From assembly GCA_035296565.1 (NCBI GenBank), contig DATHAQ010000028.1, positions 62,001 to 126,000 on the forward strand: 64,000 bases of DNA. Reading direction: 5' to 3'. Source of the stretch: JACCZR01 sp035296565 (GTDB lineage Bacteria > Actinomycetota > Thermoleophilia > Solirubrobacterales > Thermoleophilaceae). The stretch's first letter is position 1. The number at the start of each line of letters is the position of its first letter. Under the pieces are notes generated by a model. That model made no database searches. It was not told where the DNA came from and worked only from the letters and a program-made list of their open reading frames with translations. Both the position numbers and the translations under genes were made by a program. Positions 57,131 to 64,000 of this stretch are shown here, one piece after another.

Positions 57131-58450
57131 ATGCCGAAGGCTCGCTACGCCAAGAGCGGGGATGTGAACATCGCCTACGTGACCGTGGGCGACGGCCCCG
57201 TGAACCTCGTCTGGGTGCCCACCTGGATCTCCCAGTGCGAGTACCTGTTCGAGGAGCCGTCGGTGGCGGCCGCCTTCGAGCGGCTGGGCGAGTTCGCCAC
57301 CGTCGCCCTCTTCGACCGGCGCGGCAGCGGGCTGTCGGACCCCATGGCCGAGGCGCCCATGCTCGAGGAGCAGATGGACGACGTGCTTGCGGTGATGGAC
57401 GCGGTCGGCTTCGAGCAGGCCGCCGTCTCGGCCACGATCGAGGGCGGCCCGATGGGAGCGCTGTTCGCGGCCACCCGCCCGGACCGCTGTGAGCGCCTCG
57501 TGCTCTACTCGGCCTTCGCCCGCTCGCTATGGGCGCCCGACTACGACTGGACCTGGAAGCCCGACGAGCGCGAGGAGCGCTCTAGGCAGATGGTCGCGCA
57601 CTGGGGCGACGGGTTGATGGCCGGCGCGGTGGCGGCGAGCCGGCAGAGCGACCCCGCCTTCATGGACTGGGCCGGGCGCCTGGAGCGCCTGGCCGCCAGC
57701 CCGGCGACCGCCGAGCGCATCCTGGAGCTGATCGGCCAGTTCGACGTACGCCATGTGCTCCCCTCGATCCGCGTGCCGACGCTCGTGCTGCATCGCCCCG
57801 CGGACGGCTTCCTCGACGTGCGCCACTCCCGCTACCTCGCCGAGCACATCCCCGACGCCCGCCTGGTGGAGCTCGAGGGTACGGACCACCTCTTCTCGCT
57901 GGGCGACGTGGACACCCTGATCGGTGAGATCGAGGAGTTCCTGACCGGCCACCGGCGCGAGCGCGAGCCCGACCGGCTGCTGGCCACCGTGCTGTTCACC
58001 GACATCTGCCACTCGACCGAGCGCGCAGCCGCGCTGGGCGACAGCGCCTGGAAGAGCCTCTTGAGCCGCCACGACGAGCTGGTGCGCCGCGAGCTGTCGC
58101 GCCACCGCGGCCGCGAGGTCAAGCACACCGGCGACGGGTTCCTGGCCACCTTCGACGGGCCCGCGCGCGGGGTGCGCTGCGCCCAGGCGATCAGCGAGGG
58201 CATGAAGGATTTGGGCATGGGCGTGCGGGCCGGCGTGCACACCGGCGAGCTGGAGATCCGCGACAGCGACGTGGGCGGGATCGCCGTGCACATCGGGGCC
58301 CGCGTCATGGCCAAGGCCGAGGAGCACGAGGTGCTGGCCTCGAGCACCGTCAAGGATCTGGTCGTCGGCTCGGGACTGGACTTCAGCGACCGCGGATTTC
58401 ACGAATTGCGGGGGGTTCCCGGCGAGTGGCGGCTGTTCGCGGTTGCTTAG
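57131..58450 (+). CDS. Alpha/beta hydrolase-like domain fused to class III adenylate/guanylate cyclase
   Basis: A 439-residue fusion. Residues 1-275 form an alpha/beta hydrolase fold (VALFDRRGSGLSDPMAEAPM, RVPTLVLHRPADGF, LEGTDHLFSLGD), but the nucleophile elbow reads SATIEGGPMG, with Ile where GYSEGG of relatives has Ser. Residues 290-439 form a class III cyclase: TVLFTDICHSTERAAALGDS with metal Asp, EVKHTGDGFLATFDGP with second Asp and a Lys, and GIAVHIGARVMA. It probably makes cAMP under control of a ligand-binding pseudo-hydrolase (inference). It is divergent from the acetolactate synthase-like gene. Confidence 0.9.
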   Translation: MPKARYAKSGDVNIAYVTVGDGPVNLVWVPTWISQCEYLFEEPSVAAAFERLGEFATVALFDRRGSGLSDPMAEAPMLEEQMDDVLAVMDAVGFEQAAVSATIEGGPMGALFAATRPDRCERLVLYSAFARSLWAPDYDWTWKPDEREERSRQMVAHWGDGLMAGAVAASRQSDPAFMDWAGRLERLAASPATAERILELIGQFDVRHVLPSIRVPTLVLHRPADGFLDVRHSRYLAEHIPDARLVELEGTDHLFSLGDVDTLIGEIEEFLTGHRREREPDRLLATVLFTDICHSTERAAALGDSAWKSLLSRHDELVRRELSRHRGREVKHTGDGFLATFDGPARGVRCAQAISEGMKDLGMGVRAGVHTGELEIRDSDVGGIAVHIGARVMAKAEEHEVLASSTVKDLVVGSGLDFSDRGFHELRGVPGEWRLFAVA

Positions 58451-58465
58451 GCAACCGCCACTTTT
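58439..58465 (+). terminator. Small terminator-like hairpin at the end of the cyclase gene
   Basis: A perfect 8-bp stem GCGGTTGC / GCAACCGC with a TTAG loop that contains the stop codon, followed by CACTTTTC. The T-tract is short, so it may terminate only partly. Confidence 0.5.
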
Positions 58466-58490
58466 CGCCGAAATGGGGGTTGTGACAGCG

Positions 58491-59849
58491 ATGCGGCGCC
58501 CCACCCTTGCTCTGCTCTGCCTTGCCTTCGCGGCCGCCCCGGCGGCCGCCCACGCCGCGACCGTTCACGTCGTGCGCGGCGGCGGCTTCGGCCACGGCGT
58601 GGGCCTCAGCCAGTACGGCGCCTACGGCTACGCCAAGCACGGGCGCGGCTACGAGGCGATCGTCAAGCACTACTACCGGGGCACCGAGCTGTCGCAGGCC
58701 TCCTCGCGCCCGACGCGGGTCCTGCTGGCCGCCAGCCGCTCGACCATCCGCTTCCGCGGCGTGTCGCGCATCGGCCCGCGCACCGCGCGCCCTCGCGCCA
58801 CCTACACCGCCAAGCGCCGCGGCTCGAAGGTCGCGGTGTTCTCCGGCAGCCGGCGCATCGGGACCTTCTCGCGCGTCAGCGTCTATCGGCCGCGCAACGT
58901 CAGCCGGCTCCTGGGCCGGGCCCTGACCGGAGTGACCAGCGGCAGGTACCGCGGCAAGCTCGTGCTGCGGCCCGGTTTGGGCGGCGGCGTGACCGTCGTG
59001 AACGCGCTGGATGTCGACTCGTACGTGAAGGGCGTGGTGGCCGCCGAGATGCCCTCGTCCTGGCATCCTGAGGCCCTCAAGGCCCAGGCCGTGGCCGCGC
59101 GCTCCTATGCGCGCGCCTCCTCCCCGCGCTCGCGCGTGTTCGACCACTATCCGGACACCCGCTCGCAGGTCTACCGCGGCGTGGCCGGCGAGCGGCGCAG
59201 CACCAGCCGGGCCGTCAAGGCCACCGCGCGCCAGGTCCTGACCTACCAGGGCAAGGTCATCACCGCCTACTTCTTCTCCGCTTCCGGCGGGCACACCGAG
59301 AACGTCGAGAACATCTTCGGCGGCGACCCCCAGCCCTACCTGGTCGGAGTCGAGGACCGCTACGACAGCATCTCTCCGCAGCACCGCTGGAGCCGGCGCT
59401 TCTCGGGCGCGTCGCTGGACTCGCGGCTCGGCGCGCCGGGGAGCTATCGCGGCCTGCGCGTCCTGCGCCGGGGCGCCTCGCCCCGGATCATCCGCGCGCA
59501 GGTGCTGGGCTCGAGCGGCTCGCGGCGGGTCACCGGCCCGCAGCTGCGCACCCGCCTCGGGCTCTACGACGTGCCCTCCAGCTTCACCACGGTGTCCAGC
59601 TCGCAGGCTCGCCTGGCGCGGGTCGCCGGACCGGGACCGACAACGCGCAGCCCGCAGCTGGTCGGGCGATTCTCCCCCGCCCCGTCCTCGCGGCGGCTGG
59701 TGGTGGAGCGCCGGGTCGGCCGGCGCTGGAAGCGCGTGGGGCGTGGCCGGCTATCGCCGGCAGGCGCGTTTCGTGTGGTGGTCCGCCGGGGCGGCGTGTA
59801 CCGCGTGCGAGCGGCGGGACTGACGGGCCCCGCCACTCGTCTCCGGTGA
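58491..59849 (+). CDS. SpoIID/LytB-domain secreted protein, paralog 1
   Basis: A 452-residue protein with a signal peptide (LALLCLAFAAAPAAAHAAT), a repeat-like GFGHGVGLSQYGAYGYAKHG segment with YEAIVKHYYRGTEL, and the SpoIID core LDVDSYVKGVVAAEMPSSWH PEALKAQAVAARSYA, followed by DTRSQVYRGV and ITAYFFSASGGHTENVENIF. SpoIID is a lytic transglycosylase of peptidoglycan. The C-terminus is a 140-residue Arg/Gly-rich region. The start ATG 58491 is chosen for the signal peptide. A paralog lies directly downstream. Confidence 0.88.
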   Translation: MRRPTLALLCLAFAAAPAAAHAATVHVVRGGGFGHGVGLSQYGAYGYAKHGRGYEAIVKHYYRGTELSQASSRPTRVLLAASRSTIRFRGVSRIGPRTARPRATYTAKRRGSKVAVFSGSRRIGTFSRVSVYRPRNVSRLLGRALTGVTSGRYRGKLVLRPGLGGGVTVVNALDVDSYVKGVVAAEMPSSWHPEALKAQAVAARSYARASSPRSRVFDHYPDTRSQVYRGVAGERRSTSRAVKATARQVLTYQGKVITAYFFSASGGHTENVENIFGGDPQPYLVGVEDRYDSISPQHRWSRRFSGASLDSRLGAPGSYRGLRVLRRGASPRIIRAQVLGSSGSRRVTGPQLRTRLGLYDVPSSFTTVSSSQARLARVAGPGPTTRSPQLVGRFSPAPSSRRLVVERRVGRRWKRVGRGRLSPAGAFRVVVRRGGVYRVRAAGLTGPATRLR

Positions 59850-59873
59850 TCCTCGAGCGGGCGGCGCCTTGAC

Positions 59874-59973
59874 GCGAGCGGTGCTCGCCCGGCCAGCGCC
59901 CGGGCTGCGCTCCTCCGGTGACCTTTGGAGCGAGCGGTGCTCGCCCGGCCGACGCCCGGGTTGCGCTCCTCCG
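59874..59973. repeat. Two tandem copies of the 45-bp palindromic repeat (locus 2)
   Basis: Copies at 59874-59917 and 59927-59973 read GCGAGCGGTGCTCGCCCGGC, then CCGG..TGCGCTCCTCCG, separated by TGACCTTT. The second has the full GGAGCG..CGCTCC outer stem. They match the two copies at 30226-30326 closely. The stretch fills the 140-base gap between the two SpoIID paralogs. Confidence 0.85.
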
Positions 59974-59989
59974 CTAGACCTCCGAAGCC

Positions 59990-61312
59990 ATGCTTCGCCC
60001 GCTGCTGGTCCTGGCGCCGCTCGCCGTGCCCGGCGCGCCTCCCCCCGATGCGCACGCCGTCCACGTCATTCGCGCCGCCGGCTTCGGGCACGGGGTGGGC
60101 CTGAGCCAGTTCGGGGCCTACGGCTTTGCCCGGCGGGGGCGTGACTACCGGCGCATCCTGAACCACTACTACCGCGGGGCCGAGCTGACGCGGATTCCTC
60201 CGCGCGAGACGAGCGTGCTCGTGCGGCGCGGCTACTCGGCAGCGAGCATCCGCGGGGCGAGCCGCATCGGCGATCGCAGCGCTCGGCCCAACGTCACCTA
60301 CACGGCACGACCGGGCGGGCCGGGCGTGCTGCTCTTCCGTGGGCGCAACCGCGTGGGCAGCTTCACCGAGCCGCTGGGTGTCTCACGCGGGGGCGCGCCC
60401 GTCCAGCTCCTGGGCAAGGCCGACACCGGTGTGTCCGACGGCAGCTACCGCGGGTCGCTCGTGCTCCACCGTGCGCGGGGTGGGCTGATGGTCGTCAACT
60501 CGCTGCCCCTCGACGACTACGTCCGCGGCGTGGTGCCGGGCGAGATGCCCGCCGGCTGGCATCCCGAGGCGCTCAAGAGCCAGGCGGTGGCGGCGCGCTC
60601 CTACGCCCTTTCCTCACCGTCGCGCTCGAAGCTCTACGACCACCTGCCCGACACGCGCTCGCAGGTGTACCTGGGGGCTTCCGGCGAGCGGCCCGAGTCC
60701 AGCGCCGCCGTTCGCGCCACCGCCGACCAGGTGCTCACCTACCGCGGCAGGCCCATCACCGCCTTCTTCTTCTCCACCTCGGGCGGGCGGACGGAGAACG
60801 CCGAGAACTCGTTCGTGGACTCCGGCCCGCGGCCGTATCTGGTGAGCGTGCCCGACCCCTACGACCGCATCTCGCCGCGCCACCGCTCCGAGCTGCGCTA
60901 CTCCGACCGCGCCATGGCCCGGCGCCTGCGCGGGCGCTACCGCGGTCGCTTCCTGGGCGTGCGGGTCACAGAGCGCGGGGTCCCGCCGCGGATCGTACGG
61001 GCGCGGATCGTGGGGACGCGGGGCTCGGATCCGGTCGACGGCGGCCGGCTGCGAACACTCCTGGGCCTGCCGGACACCTGGGCCCACTTCCACAAAGTGG
61101 TGAGCTGGGGCCGTCGCCGGCGCATCACGGGTTGGTTCGAGCCGAGGGGCTCGGGCCGCGTGGCGATCGAGCGCCGGGTGCGTTGGCGCTGGCGGCAAGC
61201 GGCGCGGGGCGTCGCGACCTTCAGCGGCGACTTCTCGGTCCGCGTACGGGGCGGCGTCTACCGCGCGCGCTCGGGCGCCCTGACCGGCCCGGCGGTGAAG
61301 GTCGGCCGCTAG
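59990..61312 (+). CDS. SpoIID/LytB-domain secreted protein, paralog 2
   Basis: A 440-residue protein collinear with the preceding one: GFGHGVGLSQFGAYGFARRG, YYRGAEL, LPLDDYVRGVVPGEMPAGWH PEALKSQAVAARSYAL, DTRSQVYLGA and ITAFFFSTSGGRTENAENSF. The signal region is short (LLVLAPLAVPGAPPPDAHA), and ATG 59990 is the only good start. The two genes clearly arose by tandem duplication and have diverged over their full length. The C-terminal third (ITGWFEPRGSGRVAIERRVR) also matches the paralog's beta-rich tail. Confidence 0.87.
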   Translation: MLRPLLVLAPLAVPGAPPPDAHAVHVIRAAGFGHGVGLSQFGAYGFARRGRDYRRILNHYYRGAELTRIPPRETSVLVRRGYSAASIRGASRIGDRSARPNVTYTARPGGPGVLLFRGRNRVGSFTEPLGVSRGGAPVQLLGKADTGVSDGSYRGSLVLHRARGGLMVVNSLPLDDYVRGVVPGEMPAGWHPEALKSQAVAARSYALSSPSRSKLYDHLPDTRSQVYLGASGERPESSAAVRATADQVLTYRGRPITAFFFSTSGGRTENAENSFVDSGPRPYLVSVPDPYDRISPRHRSELRYSDRAMARRLRGRYRGRFLGVRVTERGVPPRIVRARIVGTRGSDPVDGGRLRTLLGLPDTWAHFHKVVSWGRRRRITGWFEPRGSGRVAIERRVRWRWRQAARGVATFSGDFSVRVRGGVYRARSGALTGPAVKVGR

Positions 61313-61327
61313 CGCACGAAACACGAG

Positions 61328-61352
61328 ATTTCTTGCCCGCCGGGTAAGAAAT
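61328..61352. promoter_or_regulatory. Operator-like inverted repeat upstream of the DoxX-like gene
   Basis: ATTTCTTGCCCG, one C, CGGGTAAGAAAT: 12-bp arms with a single mismatch around a central C. It lies 50 bases before the start of the membrane protein gene. The size suits a dimeric TetR-, MarR- or Fur-like repressor; none is encoded next to it. Confidence 0.6.
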
Positions 61353-61401
61353 GCCGCGCACGCGGCGCTCACTGCTCGTACCCGTCCACAAAGGAGACAC
61401 C

Positions 61402-61875
61402 ATGAGCAGCGCCGTCGCGGCCGCCCTGCGGCCCATTCCCTTCCCGCGCTTCGAAACCCTTCGCAACGACCCCGCGGCACAGGCCTTCGTGCTGCTTCGG
61501 GTTGTGTTCAGCGTCGCGCCCATCCTCTTCGGGCTCGACAAGTTCGCCCACGTGATGAACGACCACTGGGCCCTCTACCTGGCACCGGAGTTCAACGACC
61601 TGATCCCCGGAAGCGCCGCCGACGCGATGCACCTGGTGGGGATCGTGGAGATCACGGCCGGCCTGGTGGTCGCCGTGGTGCCGCGCTTCGGCGGGCTGCT
61701 CGTGGCGGCCTGGCTCGGCGGCATCATCGTGAGCCTGCTGCTGGCCGGCGGCTACGGGGACATCGTGCTGCGTGACCTCGGCCTCCTGACGGGTGCCTTG
61801 GCCCTCGCGCGGCTGGCAAGCGCTCAGCCCGGCGTGAAGCGGAACGTCACGACGTCGCCGTCGCGCACCTCATAG
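61402..61875 (+). CDS. DoxX-like membrane protein
   Basis: A 157-residue protein with four helices (AFVLLRVVFSVAPILFGLDK, MHLVGIVEITAGLVVAVVPR, LLVAAWLGGIIVSLLLAGGY and LRDLGLLTGALALARLAS). The pattern GLDKFAH ... GIVEITAGL ... YGDIVLRDLGLL is DoxX/DUF417-like. ATG 61402 has a perfect AAAGGAGA ribosome binding site. The last 52 bases overlap the convergent ychF gene. An operator-like dyad upstream suggests regulation. Confidence 0.8.
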   Translation: MSSAVAAALRPIPFPRFETLRNDPAAQAFVLLRVVFSVAPILFGLDKFAHVMNDHWALYLAPEFNDLIPGSAADAMHLVGIVEITAGLVVAVVPRFGGLLVAAWLGGIIVSLLLAGGYGDIVLRDLGLLTGALALARLASAQPGVKRNVTTSPSRTS

Positions 61876-62909
61876 TCGCGACCCTCGACGCGCAGCAGCG
61901 CCTGCTCGCGCGCGGGCGCGTAGCCGCCGGCCTTGACCAGGTCGTCCCACGGGACCACCTCGGCCGCCACGAAGCCGCGCTCCATGTCGGTGTGCACCGC
62001 GCCCGCCGCGGGGCGGGCGCGAGTGCCCGCCGGAATGGCCCGGGCCCGCGCCTCCTTGCCCTGGCCGGCGGTGAAGTACGAGATCAGCGACAGCAGGGCG
62101 AAGGCCTCGCGGATCACCGTGGTGAGACCCGACTCGGCCACCCCGAGATCCTCCCGCATGGCCGCGGCGTCCTCGTCGGAGAGCTCGGCAAGCTCGGCGT
62201 CCAGCCGGGCGCTGACCGCCGTCGCGCGGGCGCCGGTCCTGGCGGCGTGCTCGGCCAGCGGCCCGGGCGGCTCGAGCGGCTCGCCCTCGGCGACGTTGGC
62301 CACGTAGAGCACGGGCTTGGCCGTCAGGGCGCTGAGCTGCCGCGGCCCCGCGGGCGCGTCCTCGGACCCCGGAACCGAGCGGGCCGGCCGGCCCTCGCGC
62401 AGCGCCTCCACCACCTGCGCCAGCCAGGCCGCCTCGGCCTGCAGCTCCTTGTCGAGCGACCTTGCCTGGCGCGACACCCGCTCGAGCCGCCGCTCGGCGG
62501 TGTCGAGGTCGGCCATCAGCAGCTCGGTCTCCACCGCCTCGACGTCGGACAGCGGATCGACGGCCCCCTCGGTATGGACCACCTGCGGGTCGTCGTGCGC
62601 TCGCACCACGTGCAGGAGGGCGTCGGTCTCCCGGATGTTCCCCAGGAAGCGGTTGCCGAGGCCCTCCCCCTGGTGCGCCCCGCGCACCAGCCCCGCGATG
62701 TCGTGGAACTCGATCGCCTCGTGCACCACCGGCCGGGCGCCCACGGTCTTGGCCACGGCGTCCAGGCGCTCGTCGGGCACGGGCACCACCGCCACGTTGG
62801 GCTCGACGGTGGTGAAGGGGTAGTTGGCAGCCTGCGCGCCCGCGGCGGTCAGAGCGTTGAACAGCGACGACTTGCCCGCGTTGGGCAACCCGACGATGCC
62901 GACCTTCAC
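61824..62909 (-). CDS. ychF: Redox-regulated ATPase YchF (Obg-like)
   Basis: A 361-residue translation-factor GTPase-fold ATPase: G1 GIVGLPNAGKSSLFNALTAA, NYPFTTVEPNVAVVPVPDER, G3 HDIAGLVRGAHQGEGLGNRF, a helical coiled-coil insert (ELLMADLDTAERRLERVSRQ) and a C-terminal TGS domain (VHTDMERGFVAAEVVPWDDL, ending VTFRFTPG). GTG 62909 overlaps the PAP2 stop by four bases. It binds ribosomes and ATP and is linked to oxidative-stress control (family knowledge). Confidence 0.95.
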   Translation of the reverse strand: MKVGIVGLPNAGKSSLFNALTAAGAQAANYPFTTVEPNVAVVPVPDERLDAVAKTVGARPVVHEAIEFHDIAGLVRGAHQGEGLGNRFLGNIRETDALLHVVRAHDDPQVVHTEGAVDPLSDVEAVETELLMADLDTAERRLERVSRQARSLDKELQAEAAWLAQVVEALREGRPARSVPGSEDAPAGPRQLSALTAKPVLYVANVAEGEPLEPPGPLAEHAARTGARATAVSARLDAELAELSDEDAAAMREDLGVAESGLTTVIREAFALLSLISYFTAGQGKEARARAIPAGTRARPAAGAVHTDMERGFVAAEVVPWDDLVKAGGYAPAREQALLRVEGRDYEVRDGDVVTFRFTPG

Positions 62910-63346
62910 GGGGTCAGCCGGGCCAGCGCGTGCCCGAGGGCGGCGCCCGCCAGGGTGTCCGAGGGGTAGTGCAGGCCCAGAAAGGGGCGGCTGAGCGCTA
63001 CGACCAGCGCCAGCGCGTACACGGGGCCGCCGCCCAGGCCGCGCGCCGCGGCGAAGGAGGTGGATGCGTGGGCCGAGGGGTAGGAGAGCTCGGAGACGGT
63101 CGGCATCAGCGGGGGCAGGTCCTCGAACACCGGCCGGTCGCGGGGCAGGGTCAGCTTTATCGACGAGGTGACGAACTGGGCGACCGCCACGGCCCGCATG
63201 GTGCGGAGGTAGCGGCGCCGGCCCGAGGGGTGCAGCACGGCCCCGGCCAGCGCGAGCGCGTGCCACAGGGCCGCGTGCTCGGTGACCCGGCCCACGGCGA
63301 TGGCGGCCGCCTCGGCGGAGGGCGTGTGCCCGCGGGTGCGCAGCAC
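62906..63346 (-). CDS. PAP2-superfamily phosphatase
   Basis: A PAP2-type acid phosphatase: motif 1 KLTLPRDRPVF (KxxxxxxRP), motif 2 YPSAHAS (PSGH variant) and motif 3 SRPFLGLHYPSD (SRxxxxxHxxxD). It dephosphorylates lipid phosphates such as undecaprenyl pyrophosphate at the membrane, though the helices are few. From GTG 63346 it has 146 residues. The reading frame continues with a plausible family start (LGALDLALLRVLR) but offers no ATG, GTG or TTG there; CTG 63361 is possible. The stop overlaps the ychF start. Confidence 0.8.
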   Translation of the reverse strand: MLRTRGHTPSAEAAAIAVGRVTEHAALWHALALAGAVLHPSGRRRYLRTMRAVAVAQFVTSSIKLTLPRDRPVFEDLPPLMPTVSELSYPSAHASTSFAAARGLGGGPVYALALVVALSRPFLGLHYPSDTLAGAALGHALARLTP

Positions 63347-63389
63347 CCTCAGCAGCGCCAGGTCGAGGGCCCCGAGCGTTCTGCGCGCG

Positions 63390-63611
63390 CTAGAAGCCGA
63401 CGCGGTGCTCTTCGGTCTCGACCCGGACGTAGACGATCTGCGACAGGTCGAGCGAGACGTCGGAGTCCTCGGTCTTGAGCTCGTGCCAGCGGTCCGAGCT
63501 CTCGTCGGCCAGCGCGTCGCGCAGGGCCTTGAGCGGCTCGTCGCTCACCCTCAAGGCCAGCGACTGCCCGCCCTGGAATCCGATGTCGACACGATTGGGG
63601 CGCTCCGCCAT
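63390..63611 (-). CDS. Small conserved-looking protein of unknown function
   Basis: A 73-residue protein: MAERPNRVDIGFQGGQSLAL, then RVSDEPLKALRDALADESSD and DVSLDLSQIVYVRVETEEHR. It resembles short actinobacterial DUF proteins with a beta-rich fold, without a certain match. Its ATG shares one base with the stop of the methylmalonyl-CoA epimerase gene (TGATG), which supports it as a real, coupled gene. Confidence 0.75.
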   Translation of the reverse strand: MAERPNRVDIGFQGGQSLALRVSDEPLKALRDALADESSDRWHELKTEDSDVSLDLSQIVYVRVETEEHRVGF

Positions 63612-64000
63612 CAGTGATCCTCCGCCGGTTGGACGATCTCGGTGAGCACGCCGCCCGTGGCCTTGGGATGCAGGAAGGCCACCCGGCTGCCGCGGATGCC
63701 CGTGCGGGGCTGCTCGTCGATGAGGCGCAGTCCGGCTTCGCGCAGCTCCTCGAGGCGGGAGTCGATGTCGTCGGTCTGGTAGGCCACGTGGTGTAGCCCG
63801 GGGCCGTTGCGCTCCAGGAACTTACCCACGGCGGTCTCGGCCCCCAACGGGCTGAGCAGCTCCACATGGCCCTCGCCGATCTCCAGCAGCACGGCGTCCA
63901 CGCCCTGCTCCTCGACGGTCTCGCGGTGCTGCTCGCGCATGCCGAACCGATCGCGGTAGAGGGTCACGGCCTCGTCGATGTCCTCGACCGCCACGCCGAT
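63611..64000 (-). CDS. mce: Methylmalonyl-CoA epimerase, C-terminal part (5' end beyond window)
   Basis: A glyoxalase/VOC-fold protein truncated by the window edge; the last bases still code IGVAVEDIDEAVTLYRDRFG, the usual start of the first repeat. Also seen are VLLEIGEGHVELLSPLG (metal Glu), GPGLHHVAYQTDDIDSRLEE (metal His) and the end GSRVAFLHPKATGGVLTEIV. This is the epimerase converting (2S)- and (2R)-methylmalonyl-CoA in the propionate pathway. The internal GTG at 63994 is unlikely to be the start. Confidence 0.9.
   Translation of the reverse strand: MGVAVEDIDEAVTLYRDRFGMREQHRETVEEQGVDAVLLEIGEGHVELLSPLGAETAVGKFLERNGPGLHHVAYQTDDIDSRLEELREAGLRLIDEQPRTGIRGSRVAFLHPKATGGVLTEIVQPAEDH

Noticed and set aside
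59874..59973. Tandem repeat read as tRNA or small RNA gene
   Set aside because: No cloverleaf and no anticodon; the same unit occurs elsewhere as a repeat.

Overview
This is a very GC-rich, gene-dense bacterial chromosome segment. Most genes abut or overlap by 1-35 bases (often a GTGA or ATGA junction), and GTG starts are very common. Gene content points to an actinobacterium: WS/DGAT acyltransferase, MMPL transporter, a split-LigD/Ku end-joining operon, a DUF2342 zincin, an HrcA/CIRCE-controlled groESL operon, PAC2 protein, many small ECF and MerR regulators, and an actinobacterial-type Mrp without the CxxC pair. The combination (DICT-MerR, SpoIID/LytB paralogs, hydrolase-cyclase fusions, small secreted proteins) resembles Thermoleophilia/Solirubrobacterales; this placement is an inference, not a search result. 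I saw no tRNA, rRNA, CRISPR array, phage or insertion sequence.

Layout. 1-5.1 kb: end of an MMPL transporter, WS/DGAT, exonuclease III, an Nei-type glycosylase, a GDPD phosphodiesterase and a frame-disrupted secreted protein. 5.1-9.8 kb: ECF sigma plus DUF4349 membrane protein, Crp/Fnr regulator, pcm, Nudix, ASCH and a methyltransferase. 9.9-14.6 kb: CIRCE-groES-groEL with terminator, an ECF sigma, a DICT-MerR regulator, an SDR and a ferredoxin. 14.6-16.9 kb: two palindromic elements, mrp, and a basic histone-like protein with its own promoter and terminator. 16.9-22 kb: minus-strand NHEJ operon (LigD nuclease-ligase, Ku, LigD polymerase) running into a DUF2342 zincin. 22-28.8 kb: CAP protein, small proteins, topoisomerase IB, an UvrD-type helicase with an AddB-like nuclease domain, DUF4234, PAC2. 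28.9-32.1 kb: OB-HD protein, two GNATs flanking a tandem repeat, a ZIP transporter with an operator-like dyad, a cNMP-binding protein. 32.1-37.9 kb: HATPase kinase, amidohydrolase, a STAS/sigma/small-protein operon, a TauE/SafE permease split in two, trehalose phosphatase, membrane protein. 37.6-45.5 kb: PolX, dolichol-phosphate-mannose-type glycosyltransferase, thioredoxin, tautomerase, ileS, MarR, a frameshifted MerR, a zinc-ribbon/PAS-like protein. 45.5-53.8 kb: lipoprotein, fumC, HxlR, DUF899, MFS, hydrolase, DHFR-like reductase, redoxins, lipase. 53.8-64 kb: aldehyde dehydrogenase, acetolactate synthase-like enzyme, hydrolase-cyclase fusion, two SpoIID paralogs separated by a tandem repeat, DoxX-like protein, ychF, PAP2 and the end of methylmalonyl-CoA epimerase.

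The most unusual signals are: two dispersed families of short palindromic repeats; a 111-bp long-stem element at 14.7 kb; two genes whose conserved N-termini are reachable only from a CTG start; two genes broken by single-base indels at homopolymers; a regulator with a degenerate B12-type domain; a cyclase fused to a hydrolase domain lacking its nucleophile; and a strongly equipped gene for a histone-like protein.
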